DNA from: Crambe crambe
Taxonomy: Eukaryota; Porifera; Demospongiae; Poecilosclerida; Crambeidae
Length of the DNA: 64,000 bases
NCBI GenBank assembly: GCA_963924555.1
Contig: OZ004592.1
Span: 5,642,001-5,706,000, forward strand
Reading direction: 5' to 3'
A program made the position numbers and the translations under genes. How positions within the stretch are numbered: position 1 is the stretch's first letter; every line of letters begins with the position of its first letter. Below the pieces are notes generated by a model, which saw only the letters and a program-made list of their open reading frames with translations, was not told the origin of the DNA and made no database searches. Shown piece after piece: positions 44,808 to 56,000 of the stretch.

Positions 44808-46481
44808 ATGAAAATGACCTCCAATAATAATTCTACTCTTGATCTGTGCAATATCTCCAATGTGGACATCATATCAAGACCAGAGGTTGGTGTGACAAAA
44901 AAGTCTTTGTTGCGTTATCGATTCCAAATTTTCAAGAGCAAAGGAGCTGTCATTGCTCTTCTGTGGTGTTTCACTGGTTTATTAATGTACTGTTTTCTTT
45001 CGCAAAATCAGTCACCATTATTGATCCATGACAAGGCCATCAGTGGAAATGTTGTGGTTAGTATTGGAGTCTTTGTGTATCCCATATTTGGCTGGCTAGC
45101 TGACGTGCATTTTGGTAGATACAACACAATCAAATGGAGTTTGAGGTTTATGTGTTTCATTTCAATTGTCTTTTGCTCAGTTTCTGCTGTACTTTCATCT
45201 GGAATAATTCTCACATCAGCATTCAACACTTATCATCGTGCCATTAGGTGGATCATGTATCTCTTCAATGCTGTATCTCTCGGTGGACTCCAGGCTAATA
45301 TGGTTCAATTTGGTATTGATCAGCTTATTGATGCATCATCTGGTGAAATCACTTCGTTCATACGATGGTTCTGTTGGATGTTTTATCTTGCTGAGTTTAT
45401 GGTCAGTTTAACTCAAGTTTGCGTCTGTCATCAGTACAAACTGGTGGCTCTTTTATTACTCCCAGCTTGTCTCAGTTTTGCACTGTGCATTGATTTTTTC
45501 TTCAATGACTTACTTACCAAAGAGCCTACATCTAAAAATCCACTTACACTAATCTTCCGAGTGTTGAAATATGCCATAAAGAACAAGTACCCTCGTCTAA
45601 GGAGTGCCTTTGCCTACTGGGACAGTCAGCATTGTTCTAGAATTGATCTTGGCAAGAGTAAATATGGAGGACCATTCTCTACAGAAGAGGTGGAAAGTGT
45701 GAAAATATTCTGGCGTATTGTGGGTGTGATGGTTGCTTGTAGTTTCTTTGCTGGATTGGTCATCAATATCTTGTCTGTTGGTTTCAAAATGGAATATCAT
45801 TTTCGCGATAACAGTTATGTGCGTGAGAATAAGAACAATGGTTGTGATTATGGCTTCATGAGGAGCTGTTTGCGACACATTCTTATCAAGCACTCTGGGG
45901 CTGTATCTATGATTCTTTTCATTCCTATATTCGAGTTTGTATTTTATCCCCTTTTCAAGAGGTATTTTAATCCGTCTATCTTGAAGAAGTTTTTGGGGGG
46001 AATTATCCTATCTATGCTTGGTTTGTTGGGATTCATGTGCTTAGAGTTCATAGGTCATCACCAAAGCGACACAAATAACACCATTGTTTGTTTATTATCA
46101 GCAAAGGAGTATAAAAGTGGCCATGTTCTGCCACTGAGTTACGAGTGGATAACAATTCCCAGCATCATATTGTACATTGGCTGTTTCACCCTATTAGCAT
46201 CAGGTGGGGAGTTTCTCTGCGCTCAGTCACCTTACTCCATGAAGGGGCTTCTGTTTGGTCTTCTTTATGGTTTTATTGGATTCTTTGTCATCGTTCTTAT
46301 TGCTGTGTTGCAGTTAGTCCTATGGCTTATCAACAAGTTTTCAACCGTTCACTATGGGTGTGGCATTTGGTACATGCTCTTCATCTTTGTCCTTTGTTTG
46401 CTCAGCCTAGTGCTATACTGCTGTGTGTACAAGTGCTACTACAGAAAGAGACTGAGAGATGAAAACTCACAAAATTCGTAG
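44808..46481 (+). CDS. POT/SLC15-like transporter (unit A), 557 aa
   Basis: This intronless transporter belongs to a second subgroup. I start it at MKMTSNNNSTLDLCNISN (44808, or Met at 44814, which matches the start of the unit B copy); the frame is open further upstream, but that part is not conserved as protein in B. Family blocks: GWLADVHFGRYNTIKWS, FGIDQLIDASSGEITSFIRW, KNKYPRLRSAFAYWDS, KYGGPFSTEEVESVKIFW, AQSPYSMKGLLFG, and a C-terminal GCGIWYM helix with a basic tail (YYRKRLRDEN). About 95% similar to 57821-59509. The upstream spacer begins at the 3' end of the GH57-like gene. AATAAA at 46728 is a likely poly(A) signal. Confidence 0.87.
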   Translation: MKMTSNNNSTLDLCNISNVDIISRPEVGVTKKSLLRYRFQIFKSKGAVIALLWCFTGLLMYCFLSQNQSPLLIHDKAISGNVVVSIGVFVYPIFGWLADVHFGRYNTIKWSLRFMCFISIVFCSVSAVLSSGIILTSAFNTYHRAIRWIMYLFNAVSLGGLQANMVQFGIDQLIDASSGEITSFIRWFCWMFYLAEFMVSLTQVCVCHQYKLVALLLLPACLSFALCIDFFFNDLLTKEPTSKNPLTLIFRVLKYAIKNKYPRLRSAFAYWDSQHCSRIDLGKSKYGGPFSTEEVESVKIFWRIVGVMVACSFFAGLVINILSVGFKMEYHFRDNSYVRENKNNGCDYGFMRSCLRHILIKHSGAVSMILFIPIFEFVFYPLFKRYFNPSILKKFLGGIILSMLGLLGFMCLEFIGHHQSDTNNTIVCLLSAKEYKSGHVLPLSYEWITIPSIILYIGCFTLLASGGEFLCAQSPYSMKGLLFGLLYGFIGFFVIVLIAVLQLVLWLINKFSTVHYGCGIWYMLFIFVLCLLSLVLYCCVYKCYYRKRLRDENSQNS

Positions 46482-46925
46482 GAAAATAATTTCTCATAAG
46501 ATAAATAATTAATGTTCATTTAATTTATGACTAATTCCAAGTTTGTGTATCATATGGAGTTTGATGTGCTGTACTATGTGAGTATGTGTTACTATTGAGT
46601 CTTGAGGGGAAGTCTGTCTGACATTGGCTACAAATATGGTCTGAAAAACTTATAGGACTTAGCATTCCCAAAGTGTACTTATTTGAAGTGTGTGATGGCT
46701 TTGAAAAATAGTTTACATTATGTTCTCAATAAACTGTTGTGCAAACAAACTGTACTAGTAAATGTTTCTCATGTATGTGATTGAAGCCACGATATCGTCA
46801 GCAGCCTGTAATAAAATCTGTGCACTGTGCATGCATACTAAGTTCAGGTATTGTAGTGTTGCAGTGTTTGCATACATGTATTATAATAGAGCAGCTGTTC
46901 TGTGCTATAGCTATATCTAACAACT

Positions 46926-47660
46926 ATGGCAACTAAGAATGCTTCAACTTTACGCAATGTCTCCAATATGACCCAGGACAGTAGCATGGTGAGATATCTA
47001 CCTCTCTCCAGAGCTGGACCTAGACCGATAATCTCCATGACGAAAAAATTACGTTTACCTCACTACAATTTCAAAATTTTCAAGAGCAAAAGTGCTCTCA
47101 TAGCACTACTGCTGTGCTTCTGTGCACTCTTTGTGTATAACTTTCTCATGCTTCAGCTGCCACCACTGCATCTCCACTCCTTGATGGCAATCTTGCTGTT
47201 AATATGGGCCTCTTCCTGTACCCAGTGTCTGGTTGGTTGGCTGACGTTCATTTTGGAAGGTATGGAGTCATCAAGTGGAGTCTTCGCTTGCTGTGGTTTG
47301 CGTCAATCACGTTCTGCTCGATATATACTCTGTTAACGTACTTGCCTTTACAATCTAAATCATTTCTCGCCATGAAATGGATTTTTTTCCTATTCAGTTC
47401 TTTATGCCTTGGTGGTGTACAGTCCAACATGGCTCAGTTTGCCGTAGACCAGCTTGCAGACGCATCCTCTGATGAAATCACCTCACTTATACGCTGGTCC
47501 TTTTGGGTGTGGTTCCTGAATGAAGCTCTAGTGAACGTTTCTCAAGTTTGCATCTGTCATCAGTACAAACTGATGGCTCTTTTATTACTCCCAGCCTGTC
47601 TCAGTTTTGCACTGTGCATTGATTTTTTCTTCAATGGCTTAGCTGATCAAGCAGTTGATG
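46926..47660 (+). pseudogene. POT/SLC15-like transporter pseudogene (unit A, second copy)
   Basis: It starts MATKNASTLRNVSNMTQDS and continues through TM1 (KSKSALIALLLCF). The frame then shifts near 47150-47205: the following GLFLYPVSGWLADVHFGRYGVIKW lies in another register. The coding match ends at FALCIDFFFNG (about 47640), after which the sequence is unrelated. The protein would lack its C-terminal half. Related fragments lie at 59894 and 62579. Confidence 0.85.
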
Positions 47661-47895
47661 AGGTTATGCAAAGGAAATGCAAATCCAACAGAGTGTATTT
47701 GGTTTGTGTGGCCATTGCAACTGTTAAACAAACTTATATGTCCGGGATCTCACACACTGTAGGCCCTTTGGGCAATGTTTATTTTATTACTTAATTTCAT
47801 TTGTATAGTACTTTCAGTTTATTTAAATTATACTTGTCCATGCATGCATGGCATAATATCGATTTCATTTCTACCTAGTGGATTCATACTCAACC

Positions 47896-49594
47896 ATGGC
47901 TACAAGAGGTAATCTGAGTCTACAAAATGTTTCCCACTCTGCTCAGTCTCCTGAAATAGCTGTGCCAAGACCAAAAATCTCTGTCACTAGGAAATCCTTC
48001 CACCCTCGTTACCAGTTCAAGATTTTCGAGAGTAAAGGGGCCATTATTGTGCTGTTCTGGTGTTTCTGCATCGTGTTTGTCTTCAATTTTCTGTCACAGG
48101 ACCATCCCAAGTTACTTGTTCGGCAGTATTGTAGTCAACATGGGTGTTTTCTTGTATCCGATATTCGGTTGGCTGGCTGATGTTCACTTTGGTAGGTACA
48201 AGACTATCAAATGGAGTCTGAGACTAATGTGGCTTGTTTCAATTCTCTTCTGCCTCGCCTCTATCGTTGAATTGTCCATTACGATACAATTACAACACAG
48301 TGTGAAGAAAAAGTTCTATACCGCCGTGAGATGGGTTTTGTATATATGCAGTGCTCTGTGCCTTGGTGGAGTGTTTACTAATATACCTCAATTTGGTATT
48401 GATCAGCTTATCGATGCATCATCGAATGAGATCACTTCATTCATACGATGGTTCTGTTGGGTGTGGTTCCTGGCTGAACTATTGGTCGGCTTATCTCAAA
48501 CTTGCATCTGTCACCAGTATGAGTTGGTGGCACTCTTATTACTCCCAGCCTGCCTCAGTTTTGCACTGTGCATTGATGTTTTCAACAGAGTATTTGTCAA
48601 ACTGCCTACATCTAAAAATCCACTTACACTAATCTTCCGAGTGCTGAAGTACGCCATAAAGAACAAGTACCCTCGTCTAAGGAGTGCCTTTGCCTACTGG
48701 GACAGTCAGCGTTGTTCTAGACTTGATCTTGGCAAGAGTAAATATGGAGGACCATTCTCTACGGAAGAAGTGGAAAATGTGAAGACGTTTTGGCGTATTT
48801 TTGGTGTAATTATCATTGCTACATTCTCAGTCGGATTGTATGTTAACAGTTCTTCTATTCGCTCTAAAATGATGTTTCATTTCCGAAGTGAGAATTTCGT
48901 GCCTGAAGATAAAACTAAGGATTGTGACCACGTCTTTATGAGAAGCTGCTTCCAAAGGTTAGCCGTGGATGCATCTGGAGCTGGCTTTTTGGTGGTTTTT
49001 TTCCCGCTCTATGAGTTTGTCTTCCATCCTATCTTCAAGAGATACGTCAGCATATCTATAATGAAAAAGTTTTTCATTGGCATTATCTTCTCTCTGTGTG
49101 GTCTGTTGGGATACATGACCTTAGAGTTCATAGGTCATCACCAAATAGGTCACAATAACACCATTGACTGTTTACTATCAGTGAAGCATTACTACGATGA
49201 CAATGTGCTCCCACTGAGGTACGAATGGACAGCGATTCCCAATGTACTCACTTATATCGGCGATTTCATTCTTTTAGCATCAGGTGGAGAGTTCCTTTGT
49301 GCTCACTCACCTTACTCCATGAAGGGGCTTTTATTTGGTATCATGTTTGGAGCAATCGGGTTCTTCACCATACTTTTGTATGGTCTATTGAGCCTTGTTT
49401 ATTTACTTATCAAGCGATTTCCGCCCAGTCACTATGGGTGTGGCATTTGGTACATGCTCTCTATCTTGGTCCTTTACTTGCTTTCTTTATTTTCTTTCTA
49501 TGCCATTTACAAATGGTACACGAAGAGGCTCAAGAAACAGAACCTGCAAAATGAGCAGTTGATTGGAAGTGAGCATGCTCTCATAGGACAGTGA
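47896..49594 (+). CDS. POT/SLC15-like transporter with one apparent frameshift, about 566 aa
   Basis: From MATRGNLSLQNVSHS at 47896 the frame runs through TM1 to about 48115. It then needs a 1 bp shift between about 48110 and 48135 to reach the long downstream frame (VVNMGVFLYPIFGWLADVHFGRYKTI) that continues without interruption to 49594. All family blocks are present: FGIDQLIDASSNEITSFIRW, KNKYPRLRSAFAYWDS, KYGGPFSTEEVENVKTFW and AHSPYSMKGLLFG. The rest of the gene is intact, so this is either a very recent pseudogene or an assembly error of one base. It is the only plus-strand member outside the duplicated units. Confidence 0.7.
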
Positions 49595-50154
49595 TGTGGT
49601 CATGGAGAGATAACAGTGTGCGTACTTCTTAAATACAGATCCCAAAAAACTTTCAGTAATTTTCTTTAGTTATCAGAGTGCGGTAGCACTCTCTATGTAG
49701 TGATGACTCGGATGGCCGCGCGCGCCGCCTATAGACTAATACGAAAGTGAAATTCTAGTTCCCCCACTTAGACCTAACAAAAGCTACTGTGAATGATTAT
49801 CCAGCCTACTAGAGCCTACTACAATGTGCAGACCAAGTTTCAGGACCAGGGAGCTTACCGTTTCAGAAATACGGCAAGCAGGTAAATTGTTGGATTCTTC
49901 TTCTTCTCTATTATTATTATTATTATTCTTAGACAACCATATCTCTCGAACCACTCAAGCTACAGCTATGATTTATGGATAAATCCACTCCAAATTCAAC
50001 GAACTACGATCTTTTCTACTCGTTGATCCTCGAAAGAGTCGATGAAAAAGGAGACACTACGGAGCACAGCATAGCACTCGACTAATTCAGCCATCTTTTC
50101 TATAATACGCATGCACATATATTTGATATCCAATTATTCGAAATTATAATATAC
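49595..50154. other. Spacer between POT gene and unit B
   Basis: It contains a GC patch (GGCCGCGCGCGCCGCC near 49714), an ATT/CTT-rich run near 49900-49931, and a short exon-like stretch at 49810-49880 ending in a donor-like AGCAG|GTAAAT. No gene can be built from it. Confidence 0.45.
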
Positions 50155-51436
50155 TATGATAAAGAATACAGAGTTTTTCAGTTGTAGACGAGGCATGAAT
50201 TGCAGCACAAGCCAAACTCAAAGGTATCTGCACTAAGCTGCTGCTGGCAGTGACACGACCCAATTCTGTGACACTAGTGAGTCCCATAAGAGCGTATATG
50301 AACATTCTGATGAGAATGGTGACATCATTGAAACAAGGATGACTAAGAACCTCGGGCTCGGTCAAAATGGGTCGCCAGTACCATCCATTTACAATAGACG
50401 TCATCCGACGTGATAAGAATCCCCCTGTAGATATGAAAGAGGACTCCTTGAATAAAGGGATAGGTGACTTTTCTCTCAAGTAGACTTCATAAGAAGCTTG
50501 CATTCCGATTTTGAATTTAGGATACTTCTCAAGAAGCTCCTTCATTTCACTGAGGCTTGCATCTTGGCCACGAATCCACTCGACGATTGCTGAGAGCTTG
50601 GAGTTTGTTACACCCAGGGTTTGCAAAAGCTGAGACTTGTGATCAAATGATTGGGTGTACTCATTGCCACACAGGACAGCCAGGTCTGCAAGCTGTGGTA
50701 CGGAGAGGTCAAGAGAGCTAGCAAGCCATGTGCTCCACACAACTCAAATCTTACTCAGAGTCAAAAGCAGGGAGAGTGGGTGAGGGTTGGTGCACATCTA
50801 ACCCAAATAAATCAGGCAAAAAAAGCCCACAACCAGAAACTATGGCATAATTAGTGTTGGTGGAAAGAATACCACAAACATGCTTATTGCTCCTCAAGTA
50901 TGAAACTGCCTCGGAAGCAACTTTCCCTTTACAATACACCAAGTCAACATTCTCAGCCAATTCCAGCAAATATATCACATGGCTGATAACACCCTCCTTT
51001 AAGCTCCACTTGACCTGTGACATCTCTCGACGACCAGCACAAATCTGCAGGACATCAACACACTCGCTGACCTTCTTGCTATAATCAGCATGACAAGCAT
51101 CATAAAGAGCATCTGTCTTGTCGATACAACATAAAATATCACTTTCAAACCAAGACTTTCGATAGCTTTAACAAAACTGAGGACTCTGCTGCCATAATTT
51201 TTCAATGACCCACCATATATCAAGCTGTATGGAGACTCCTTACCACTCTCAATCAGTGCATAGTCACAGCTGGACAGAAGCCAGTTCAGCACAGGGAGGA
51301 AGTCACACAGGATTTCTGGTTGTTTTCCTGTCCTCTCCAAGTGGGCTCGGGCGAACTGACGGAGCTGGACCTTCTCCCGCGTGGAAGGGTTATTCAAGAT
51401 GTACTTCGATAGACCTTGCACTCCTGGATGTCCCAT
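50155..51436 (-). pseudogene. 5' fragment of the PIN-helicase gene (unit B)
   Basis: This is a minus-strand copy of the first 440 codons of the 28230-40088 gene, from the start MGHPGVQGLSKYI at 51436 to the duplication edge. It covers only the PIN-like region, with no helicase. Three deletions relative to unit A are visible: about 16 bp near 51128, 8 bp near 50741 and about 18 bp near 50199. The first two shift the frame. It may still donate the divergent promoter for the GH57-like gene. Confidence 0.88.
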
Positions 51437-51591
51437 TTCCTTCGAACTTGTTACCCCATTCGCTATCCCTTTATATTAAAAGGACTTAATTTTCAGCACA
51501 CATTCAGTGAGACATTCACTTACTTTTCAAAGCACTTCTACCTCGACACGAAATAACTCGACAAAAAAATGCAGCTGCCCAATTATTTTCA

Positions 51592-51604
51592 CACGTGCCA
51601 CGTG
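51592..51604. promoter_or_regulatory. Twin CACGTG E-box, promoter of GH57-like copy B
   Basis: CACGTG at 51592-51597 and 51599-51604, preserved from unit A, within the 221 bp between the dead helicase 5' end (51436) and the GH57-like start (51658). Confidence 0.5.
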
Positions 51605-51657
51605 GTCGAAATAGTGCTTACGTGGTATTTTTCTAATGCGCATGACAAAATTAGGAA

Positions 51658-53022
51658 ATGGAGAATTTCTTCTTATTGTGTTCAATGCTGTCAGTAGGAT
51701 GTGGTGCTAATGTTCATACTACATACCTATGGTCAGTTTTCTGCCTATGCAAAAGGTAAAATTTTTATTGTGATTTTGTAGGCACATGCAGCAACCTATA
51801 TATTGGCCAGCTCTGCTTCCTTCCAATAATAATACCTACCAGAAAGCGTATGATTCCATCCAGCTTAAATCTTCACAAGGTGGTCACCCTAGAGACAACC
51901 TAGATGATATTTTTGGAAAAGGCGAGTTCACCCAGCCTGCCCCACTCCTGAATGAATCACTGTATGCATACTTACTCAGATGACAGAGTGAACGACTACC
52001 AGCATTATGGACTGGATGCAGTACAAAGCTGCTCAAAGTACCCAGACATGGGAGCACAGGTTAGGTAACTTACAATGAACATACCCATGAATAATGATAC
52101 ATTCATCCATTAGCTAGTTATGTAGTTAGCTATTTGAAATGTCCCTACTATAGAATCACACTGAGGCAACAAATAACTCCTTTCTTCTTTAGATCAGCTT
52201 CAGTGGGTGTCTGATTGAGAACTTGAATAATTTGGCAGAGAATAACCACATCTATGCTCCCGGCTGGAGTGAAAAATACAAACAAGGAATGAATGACCTC
52301 ACTACGTCAGGCGGCTTCACGAAACTTGATTTTGTGTCCTTTACCTACCACCATGCCCTTACTACCCTCATTGATAGGTATGTTTACTCTGGTATCCTAC
52401 ATGATTAAAGAGGTTTTTCTTAATCCTGTTGTCTTCAGAAATGCCTTGGATAAGGAGATAAGCATCCATAAGTTGATTTATGCCAAGACTTGGGGACACA
52501 AGTATTCAAAAGGTCCAATAATTGTTAAGCCAAATTTCATTCCTCATGCACCTCAGCTCATCAGAAGGTTCTCCCCAGTGAAACTGATCAGAGCGGTGCT
52601 TGAATACCACTTTGATATTCTTGTGGCTATTGTTCAACCACATGAAAGAAAAATGCGAACCATCAAAGTGGTGTTGTACCTCTCTAACACCCTTTGGGGA
52701 GAACCCTTTGATAAAAGTCACATGCTGCATTGTTGTTGTTGTTGTTGTTGTTGTTTTGTTGTTGTCATTTTTGTTTGTTTGTTGTTTGTTGTTGTTTTGT
52801 TGTTGTTTTTTGGATGATTTAGGAATAAAATTTGCTTAATAATGGAATGCTACATGCTTATGACTGCTCATTTACACATACCTACATACATACATACAGG
52901 TTTTTTCCCGGCTGAGATGGTGTTCACTGAACGGGCCATCCCTGTGCTGGTCAAGCAGGGCATAGAGTGGGTCATAGTTGCCAACAATCACATATCTAGG
53001 GCCTGCAAGGTAAGAGGCTCTT

Positions 53023-53056
<34 letters not shown>

Positions 53057-56000
53057 GCCCCCTTCTCCACATCCCCTGATCTCTTATGTCTGTGTGAACC
53101 TTGACCCCTGATCACATCTTGAACTCTTCAATATGCACCCTCAGTCTGTGAACCAGACCCCGCCTCCTCCCCTCCCCTCCCAATGAAATGAATTCTCTAA
53201 TATGAACTCTCTCCTCCCTCCCTTTTATGTCTTTTCTTGATTCCCTCATAGAATTATCCTTACTCTCCTCATGGTGATAACAACAGTCCTCCTAACCGTG
53301 CAGATCAGGTAACCAAGTTGTGATCTGATGCGTAGTTAGGGCTTTGTATGTATTATCTGATGTGTAGTTAGGGCTGTGTATGTATGTATATGTTGATCTG
53401 ATACATAGTTACTAGGGCCATGTATGTATCATCTGATGTACGTGTAGTTAGGGCTGTGTATGTATGTATGTCTGATGCGTAGTTAAGGATGTATGTAAGT
53501 GCATTCATTCATTGTCCATGCAGGTCAATCCTGAACAATCATCCTACTTCAGTGAATCTGTTTCCAGGGGTTGCACTCCAAACAACGCACACCCATTTTC
53601 ATATCGCCCTCACTATGCCCAACATGTGGATCCGGAATCTGGGAATGTCTCCAAGATAATAGTCGTTCCTGCCGCCATGGTAACTAGTAAATTATACCAT
53701 GATAACTAGTAAATTATACCATGGTAACTAGTAAATTATACCATGGTAACTAGTAAATTATACCATGGTAACTACCGCATAACTGGTGGGAAATGTTGAT
53801 ATAATGATTGTGGACTGTGGATAATATAATATTTATTTTGTGTGTCCCTCCATTGCTTCAGGCTATGAGCTGGCTCGACGGTTATGAGTGCTATAGCACT
53901 TCAGACATAGACAAGATTGCTGCCTCATCTGAACAGGATCATCCTGTTTTGGTCCTGCTTGCTCACGATGGAGACAATGCCTTTGGTGGAGGTAACTCTT
54001 ACTATCAGCAGTGTGTCAGCGGTTTCGTCAATGAGGCAGCAAGCAAGGTGAACTTTAAACATTATAAGGTTGTGAATGAACTCTGTACCCAGCTTGAGCC
54101 AGCAAGCAACATGAACTTTGTACCCAACATTATGAGGTGGCAGCAACCAAAGTGAACTTTATACCCAACATTATGAGGTTATAAATGAGGCAACCAGAGT
54201 GAACTCTATAACCAACATTATGAGGTTGTAAATAGGGACATGTAAATTATGCTGTCATAGTTTTGGGCATAATGGGTTGAACCTTAATGCCAGCACAATG
54301 CTGGCATAATAGGGGATTTTTACTTCCAGGGGTTGGCAGATATGGAGGTATTGATGTCGACTCTTGAGTTCCTTTGTATAAACTGCTGAATTAGAGTAGC
54401 CACCTATGTAATTGGTGGTGGCAACAAAAAAAAACAACTATTATTCAGAGCCGGAGCCACCTCATTTATAGTGGTACAGCCATAGCTACCATCTGGAGGG
54501 TCTGGGGAATTCCCTCCAGTAAGTTCAATATCAATTTCAATCTGGTATGATCCAGGCAGTGCCATGTACTAACTTATAAGTCAATATTTAAATTGCATAC
54601 ACACTCTGAATGGTGGTACGGCCATGGCTGTACCAGCTGTAGCAGTGCCTCCGGCCGTGTTATTACAACTGTCTTCTGCTGCTGTTTTCTTTACTAAATG
54701 TTCCAGCAAACTAACTTGCTGCTGATAAAATTATGATGGATGACTAAAAGAGGCTGCAATTATAAACCATCACTTATTAATTTTCTTACCAATTTTTAAA
54801 GCATAATAGGCATTTTTGTTGAGCATAATAGAGCAGGGGTTCTGGCATTGGAGCATAGCATAATAGGGAAGGAAAAAAAGCATAATAGGGAAGGAAAAAA
54901 AGCATAATTTGCATGTCTCTAGTTGTAAATGAGGCAGTGAACTCTATACCCAGGCTGTTAATTTAGCCATTTCTTCAATCCAGAAATGAAGTTTTTGCTT
55001 TTGGATACCGTAAATCGGGAAATTTTCACTGTTAAAAATAATTCGCGGTTGGCTCAAACAACAAAAATTAAACATGTGAAATATTTTGCTACAACGGATT
55101 ATTAAAACATTGAAAATATACGGTAGGAAGCACATTGCGTACTAGCTAGCTTGCAGAAGTATTTGAAGCAGAAGGATGGTCTTCCAGCTATTGCTTGAGC
55201 GAAATGTGAAGTGAAGGCAGAGTTAGTTAGTTTGAGATTTTCTTTCGACCACATGTCCTGATTTCTTCACTGTCACCACGTACCTGTCGTTTTCATTCGT
55301 TGGCTCCCTCACACTCTAGTGTTTTACCTAGACTGGCATCCCACATGTCACGGTACCATGAACACACAGTAAGCGATCTGGAACTCTACGCTAGCACTTG
55401 CCGCCATTTTCTCCAGCTAGCTGGATTTAGTAGTGAAATTTTCATTGTTGAAAATGATTCGCGGGTGATTCAAAAAAACGAATAATAAACACATCGAAAA
55501 AATAAAGCGCAAAGATATTTCATGCGAAAATTTCCCGATTTACGGTATGTGGAAACATTACAATGCTTTATATAGTTCATGCACCCACGAAAATTTGACA
55601 CGGTATCATGTGTACCCAGGGGTATGTCGCCACCACAATCCAGCAGTACTTGGGCCAGTATCCAGTGGATGAGAAGGACATAGTACATGTGGAAGATGGC
55701 GGCTGGATTAACCCTGATGGAGACTTCGGTTCACCACAGAGTCTCAACTGGAATTGGCCACTCATCCCAAATAATGCCCAGGTATGATGTATCATATTTT
55801 AAAATGTGTTTGTTCAAGTAGCAAGAACTTTAGCGTAAGATAACGATATATATATTGTACCCTCATTGTAATCAAAGCAATTTCCCTTCCCAACACAAAC
55901 ACATCCAATACAGTGGCGTATCTAGAATTTGAGCTAGGAGGGTGCTAGATAGAGAATGCGCGCGTAAGCGCACGCGAAAGTTTTGCGAACCACGCCCACT

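Larger units (their letters stand above)
38765..47200. repeat. Segmental duplication unit A
   Basis: Unit A is duplicated in the same orientation as unit B (50155-60202). It covers the first 440 codons of the helicase gene, its divergent promoter, the GH57-like gene, one full POT gene and the 5' part of a second POT copy. The left junction is at ACTATGATAAAG (38763/50154). Exons are highly similar; introns differ by small indels, minisatellite length and transposons present only in B. Confidence 0.88.

Noticed and set aside
49810-49880. Exon-like AYYNVQTKFQDQG stretch with a donor-like end
   Set aside because: No acceptor or neighbouring exon; could not be built into a gene.
52293-52817. A 174-aa frame in GH57-like intron 5
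   Set aside because: It joins exon 5 to intronic sequence and ends in a translated GTT repeat; the phase-correct exon join skips it.
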